Of a stretch of 64,000 bases of DNA, positions 63,544 through 64,000 are shown piece after piece. The notes under the pieces are model-generated. The model saw nothing but the letters and a program-made list of their open reading frames with translations, ran no database searches and was not told the origin of the DNA. This DNA is from Lewinellaceae bacterium (GTDB taxonomy: Bacteria; Bacteroidota; Bacteroidia; Chitinophagales; Saprospiraceae). The position numbers were made by a program, and so were the translations under genes. Location: contig JACJYM010000005.1 in NCBI GenBank assembly GCA_020636155.1, positions 124,001-188,000 of the forward strand, in the 5' to 3' direction. Positions within the stretch are counted from its first letter, which is position 1. Each line of letters starts with the position of its first letter.

Positions 63544-64000
63544 ATGATGTACGATAGTAATCCGACATTAAATTTTCGAAAAACGATAGACGAAGACAAT
63601 CAAGGCAATGTCATTTTCTATGAAACAGAAGATTCTGATAAAAAGAAATTCTACATAGAAAGTTATGGATGCCAAATGAATTTTTCTGACTCTGAAATAG
63701 TCGCCTCCGTACTGTCAGAAATCGATTACATCCCGACAAGAAATATTGAAGTCGCCGATTTGATACTCATCAACACTTGCTCCATACGTGAAAAAGCGGA
63801 GGATACTGTACGAAAACGTCTGACGGCATTTAACCAAGTCAAAAAGAAAAAACCGGAAACACTTATCGGTGTGTTAGGTTGTATGGCAGAGAGGTTAAAA
63901 TCCAAATTTTTGGAAGAAGAAAAACTCGTCGATTTGGTTATTGGCCCTGATGCCTACCGAGATATTCCAAGTTTGGTAGCAGGGGCTGAGGATGGAGACA
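63544..64000 (+). CDS. miaB: tRNA-2-methylthio-N6-dimethylallyladenosine synthase (MiaB), partial
   Basis: Begins at ATG 63544 (or 63547) and runs past the window end, 152 residues visible. The N-terminal MTTase domain starts KFYIESYGCQMNFSDSEIVA, then ADLILINTCSIREKAEDTVR and LIGVLGCMAERLKSKFLEEE: the three Cys of the auxiliary iron-sulfur cluster are Cys in YGCQMN, NTCSIR and LGCMAE. MiaB adds the methylthio group at A37 of tRNAs reading UNN codons. The radical SAM and TRAM domains lie outside. Confidence 0.93.
   Translation, partial: MMYDSNPTLNFRKTIDEDNQGNVIFYETEDSDKKKFYIESYGCQMNFSDSEIVASVLSEIDYIPTRNIEVADLILINTCSIREKAEDTVRKRLTAFNQVKKKKPETLIGVLGCMAERLKSKFLEEEKLVDLVIGPDAYRDIPSLVAGAEDGD

Overview
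The window is about 64 kb of an AT-rich genome from a member of the Bacteroidota, plausibly Saprospirales-like (the order is inference). Supporting signs are a futalosine-pathway menaquinone gene, proteins ending in type IX secretion sorting domains, outer-membrane PorV-like and OmpA-like proteins, kdsA for LPS, several TAnnTTTG-type -7 promoter boxes, and a zeaxanthin-type carotenoid cluster. I found no rRNA, tRNA or CRISPR array.

Layout. 1-5.5 kb: a partial secreted protein, futalosine hydrolase, a PorV-like barrel, an NUC1-type endonuclease, kdsA, a DUF1415 protein and a WG-repeat-like secreted protein. 5.56-19 kb: an AT-rich peptide natural-product island. It has a C39-peptidase ABC exporter, an HlyD adaptor, a small HTH protein, a double-glycine precursor peptide, a DUF6624-like protein, an ATP-grasp maturase (GwsG-like), a SPASM maturase (GwsS-like), an OmpA-domain protein and a second DUF6624-like protein. 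I read this as a 'grasp-with-spasm' graspetide cluster. It is broken: one IS-A/554-bp/IS-B block separates gwsG, which has lost its 3' end, from gwsS, which has lost its 5' end. The island is bordered at both ends by direct repeats made of a gwsS 3' end plus a perfect 15-bp-arm hairpin, so more than one maturase copy has existed here.

12.66-16.12 kb: IS-A is an apparently intact IS3-family element with a -1 frameshift site. Then comes a 554-bp segment identical, wherever I compared it, to the one downstream of ruvB at 19.85-20.40 kb. IS-B, a decayed IS3-like element, follows. The duplicated segment abuts the inverted repeat of each IS to the base and starts at the stop codon of the copied gene.

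19-36 kb: a DUF2442/DUF4160 pair, small membrane proteins, ruvB, thrB, a methyltransferase-like protein, a carotenoid operon (TIGR01777 protein, crtI, crtB, small secreted protein, crtZ, CrtYcd-like lycopene cyclase), a UvrD/PcrA helicase, a nucleotidyltransferase, dnaK and a fused branched-chain 2-oxoacid dehydrogenase E1. 36-64 kb: a large BNR/sortilin-like secreted protein, a LOG-family protein, an NtrX-like regulator without its DNA-binding tail, an S9 lipoprotein peptidase, an unusual antiporter/MscS-like/ATPase operon, nhaA, a probably frameshifted DUF981 protein, a luciferase-like oxidoreductase, tex, a two-NBD peptide ABC ATPase, a run of small conserved genes, two T9SS-domain ORFs (one a fragment) and the start of miaB.
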